From the NCBI RefSeq assembly GCF_049310885.1, contig NZ_JBMDYO010000001.1:558001-622000 (forward strand): a stretch of DNA of 64,000 bases. Direction: 5' to 3'. The notes below the pieces were generated by a model that saw nothing but the letters and a program-made list of their open reading frames with translations, searched no databases and was not told the origin of the DNA. Numbering within the stretch: the first letter of the stretch is position 1; each line of letters opens with the position of its first letter. The stretch is from CAYZJV01 sp049310885. Its GTDB lineage: Bacteria; Spirochaetota; Spirochaetia; Sphaerochaetales; Sphaerochaetaceae. The translations under genes and the position numbers were made by a program. Below are positions 62,547 through 64,000 of the stretch, one piece after another.

Positions 62547-63787
62547 TTGAACTCCTCCCTTTTCTGTACCATATGTAGTTCGGAAGCGAGGAACCGTTCC
62601 CACTCTTCTCTTCTGAAATAGGGAGAAGTTATGAAGAGATCTTTCTCCCCTCTTCCCGACATATTTATCACTATGGGTCTTTCGTCAGGCGAAGACTCTC
62701 GAGCCAAACGCATTGCTACAGCTCCAGCATGGGCACTTTCCAAAGCAAACAGAACTCCCTCGTTACGAGCGAAGAACCTGACAGCCTCCAACGCCTCGAT
62801 ATCGGAGGCGCTTGTATATTCGATTCTTCCCGATACTCCAAGCGCCGCGAGTTGAGGCCCAATTCCGGGATAGTCCAATCCTGCACTGATTGAGTGGGTC
62901 GCAGAGACCTGACCATCGGAGTCTACCAAGAACCTACTCTTATATCCATGGATGATTCCTTCAGAAGCATCCTCTGAAGACATTCTCACAGCATGTTGCC
63001 CAATGGAGGGTCCCATACCACCTGCTTCAGCTCCGATCAATCGAACTGATGTATCATCAAGAAAACTTGAAAAGAAACCAATAGCATTTGAACCTCCACC
63101 CACACACGCAACCAGAGTTCCAGCTTCAATGGATCTACGGGTGAGTTGTTCCCGCAATTCCCTTCCGATCACCGATTGGAACGTCCTTACGATATGGGGA
63201 AAGGGAGCCGGACCCAAAGCCGAGCCAATCAGATAATGCGTATCCTGAAAATTTGCAGCCCAATCACGCATCGCTTCATTAATTGCATCCTTGAGGGTTT
63301 GAGCCCCTGAATATACCGGAACGACTTTCGCGCCATACAACTCCATTCCTGCTACATTGGGTTGCTGCCGCATGACATCCACAGCCCCCATGTACACTAC
63401 ACATTCCATGCCCAACCGGGCACAAGCCGCGGCAGTGGCAATACCATGTTGTCCAGCCCCTGTCTCTGCGATGATCCTTCTTTTACCCATCCGCTTTGCC
63501 AGAAGTACTTGTCCCAAAGCATTATTGATCTTATGAGCACCGGTATGGGCATACCCTTCCAACTTGATATAGATAGGAGGTCCAGAGAGCTCACGTGTAG
63601 CATGTTCTGCGAATAACAGTGGAGTAGGCCTACCCACAAAATCCTGTTGCAATTGGAGAAGATCCTTATCGAATTCAGCATCATCAACCAAGGCCTCGAA
63701 CGCTATTTTCAACTCTTCAATTGGACGACGGAGAATCTCGGCTACATAGGATCCACCGAAACCATTGAAAAAATCATCTATAACCAT
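62543..63787 (-). CDS. trpB: Tryptophan synthase beta chain
   Basis: 414 aa PLP enzyme joining indole and serine. PLP Lys in GAHKINNALGQ, phosphate site GGGSNAIGFF, and AETGAGQHGIATA, EAGGMGPSIGQ. ATG follows GAGGAGGTCAAC. The trpF stop overlaps its start region by 14 bp. Confidence 0.96.
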   Translation of the reverse strand: MVIDDFFNGFGGSYVAEILRRPIEELKIAFEALVDDAEFDKDLLQLQQDFVGRPTPLLFAEHATRELSGPPIYIKLEGYAHTGAHKINNALGQVLLAKRMGKRRIIAETGAGQHGIATAAACARLGMECVVYMGAVDVMRQQPNVAGMELYGAKVVPVYSGAQTLKDAINEAMRDWAANFQDTHYLIGSALGPAPFPHIVRTFQSVIGRELREQLTRRSIEAGTLVACVGGGSNAIGFFSSFLDDTSVRLIGAEAGGMGPSIGQHAVRMSSEDASEGIIHGYKSRFLVDSDGQVSATHSISAGLDYPGIGPQLAALGVSGRIEYTSASDIEALEAVRFFARNEGVLFALESAHAGAVAMRLARESSPDERPIVINMSGRGEKDLFITSPYFRREEWERFLASELHMVQKREEFK

Positions 63788-64000
63788 TGTTGACCTCCTC
63801 GAAAAATCGCTTGATCAATCGTGGGTCCTTTTTCCCGGGAGCAGACTCCAACCGACTTGAGACATCTACCAATTCCGGCCGGTAGATTCGAACCACCTCT
63901 GAGATGGTGTCTACGCCTAACCCTCCAGCAATCCACAGAGGACCAGTTTTCTCCAGTGATCGCAACAGAGGATCGGAGATCAGAACTCCCGTTCCTCCAC
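63774..64000 (-). CDS. trpF: Phosphoribosylanthranilate isomerase, 3' part (runs off right edge)
   Basis: Only the last ~75 residues are inside. GGTGVLISDPLL, GPLWIAGGLG and ELVDVSSRLESAPGKKDPRL match the C-terminal half of TrpF (GGTG, LAGGL, DVSSGVE). The frame continues past 64000. Confidence 0.9.
   Translation of the reverse strand, partial: GGTGVLISDPLLRSLEKTGPLWIAGGLGVDTISEVVRIYRPELVDVSSRLESAPGKKDPRLIKRFFEEVNNGYR

Noticed and set aside
1..64000. tRNA, rRNA, CRISPR or intact prophage
   Set aside because: Scanned the gaps for cloverleaf ends, regularly spaced repeats and phage gene blocks; none seen by eye. A dedicated tool could still find a small RNA.

Overview
The window reads as a chromosomal segment of a mid-GC diderm bacterium, most plausibly a spirochaete of the Sphaerochaeta type. 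This is an inference from gene content: several lipoproteins with relaxed lipoboxes (SFSSC, SVSC, AFAGC), a membrane pyrophosphatase of the K+-dependent subtype, and an IMP dehydrogenase of the Tritrichomonas-like clade. No rRNA, tRNA, CRISPR array or intact prophage was found.

Layout. 1-2.4 kb: 3' part of hppA plus an orphan gene, closed by a terminator. 2.4-5.6 kb: a lipoprotein gene, a decayed second copy of it, a thioredoxin gene, and scraps of an IS transposase and of a phage-type DNA polymerase. 5.7-8.3 kb: a three-gene operon coupling CBS and PTS-IIA sensory domains to an ArsB/NhaD-type permease. 8.3-13 kb: orphan, membrane and regulatory genes, including a frameshifted acyltransferase-like gene. 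13-16 kb: a KDPG-aldolase/VOC fusion with an IlvD/Edd dehydratase. 16-22 kb: a Fic protein, regulators and a CDF efflux pump, with two copies of a palindromic ~300 bp repeat. 22-29.7 kb: a sulfur/redox set (DsrE, CoA-disulfide-reductase with two rhodanese domains), a DUF1576 membrane protein, a four-repeat lipoprotein and a polyferredoxin pair. 29.8-32.5 kb: an MFS transporter and a membrane protein flanked by two related remnants.

32.9-44.5 kb: a guanine riboswitch and attenuator lead into a tightly overlapping purine operon, guaB-purE-purK-purL-purC-purF-purM-purN-purD. It carries most steps to IMP plus IMP dehydrogenase; purH and purB must lie elsewhere. 44.6-47.2 kb: a CsoR-controlled copper operon (csoR, a small Cys protein, a CopB-type ATPase). 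48-50 kb: an HNH protein and a YgiD-type dioxygenase. 50-53.9 kb: an overlapping operon of a lysine-2,3-aminomutase-type radical SAM enzyme, two ATP-grasp ligases and a GNAT acetyltransferase, the best candidate here for an uncharacterised pathway. 54-57.8 kb: an exported beta-lactamase-fold protein, a PadR/HAAS pair and a lipoprotein. 58-61.8 kb: an FMN-riboswitch-controlled riboflavin operon (ribD-ribE-ribBA-ribH). 61.8-64 kb: trpF-trpB-trpA, running off the right edge.
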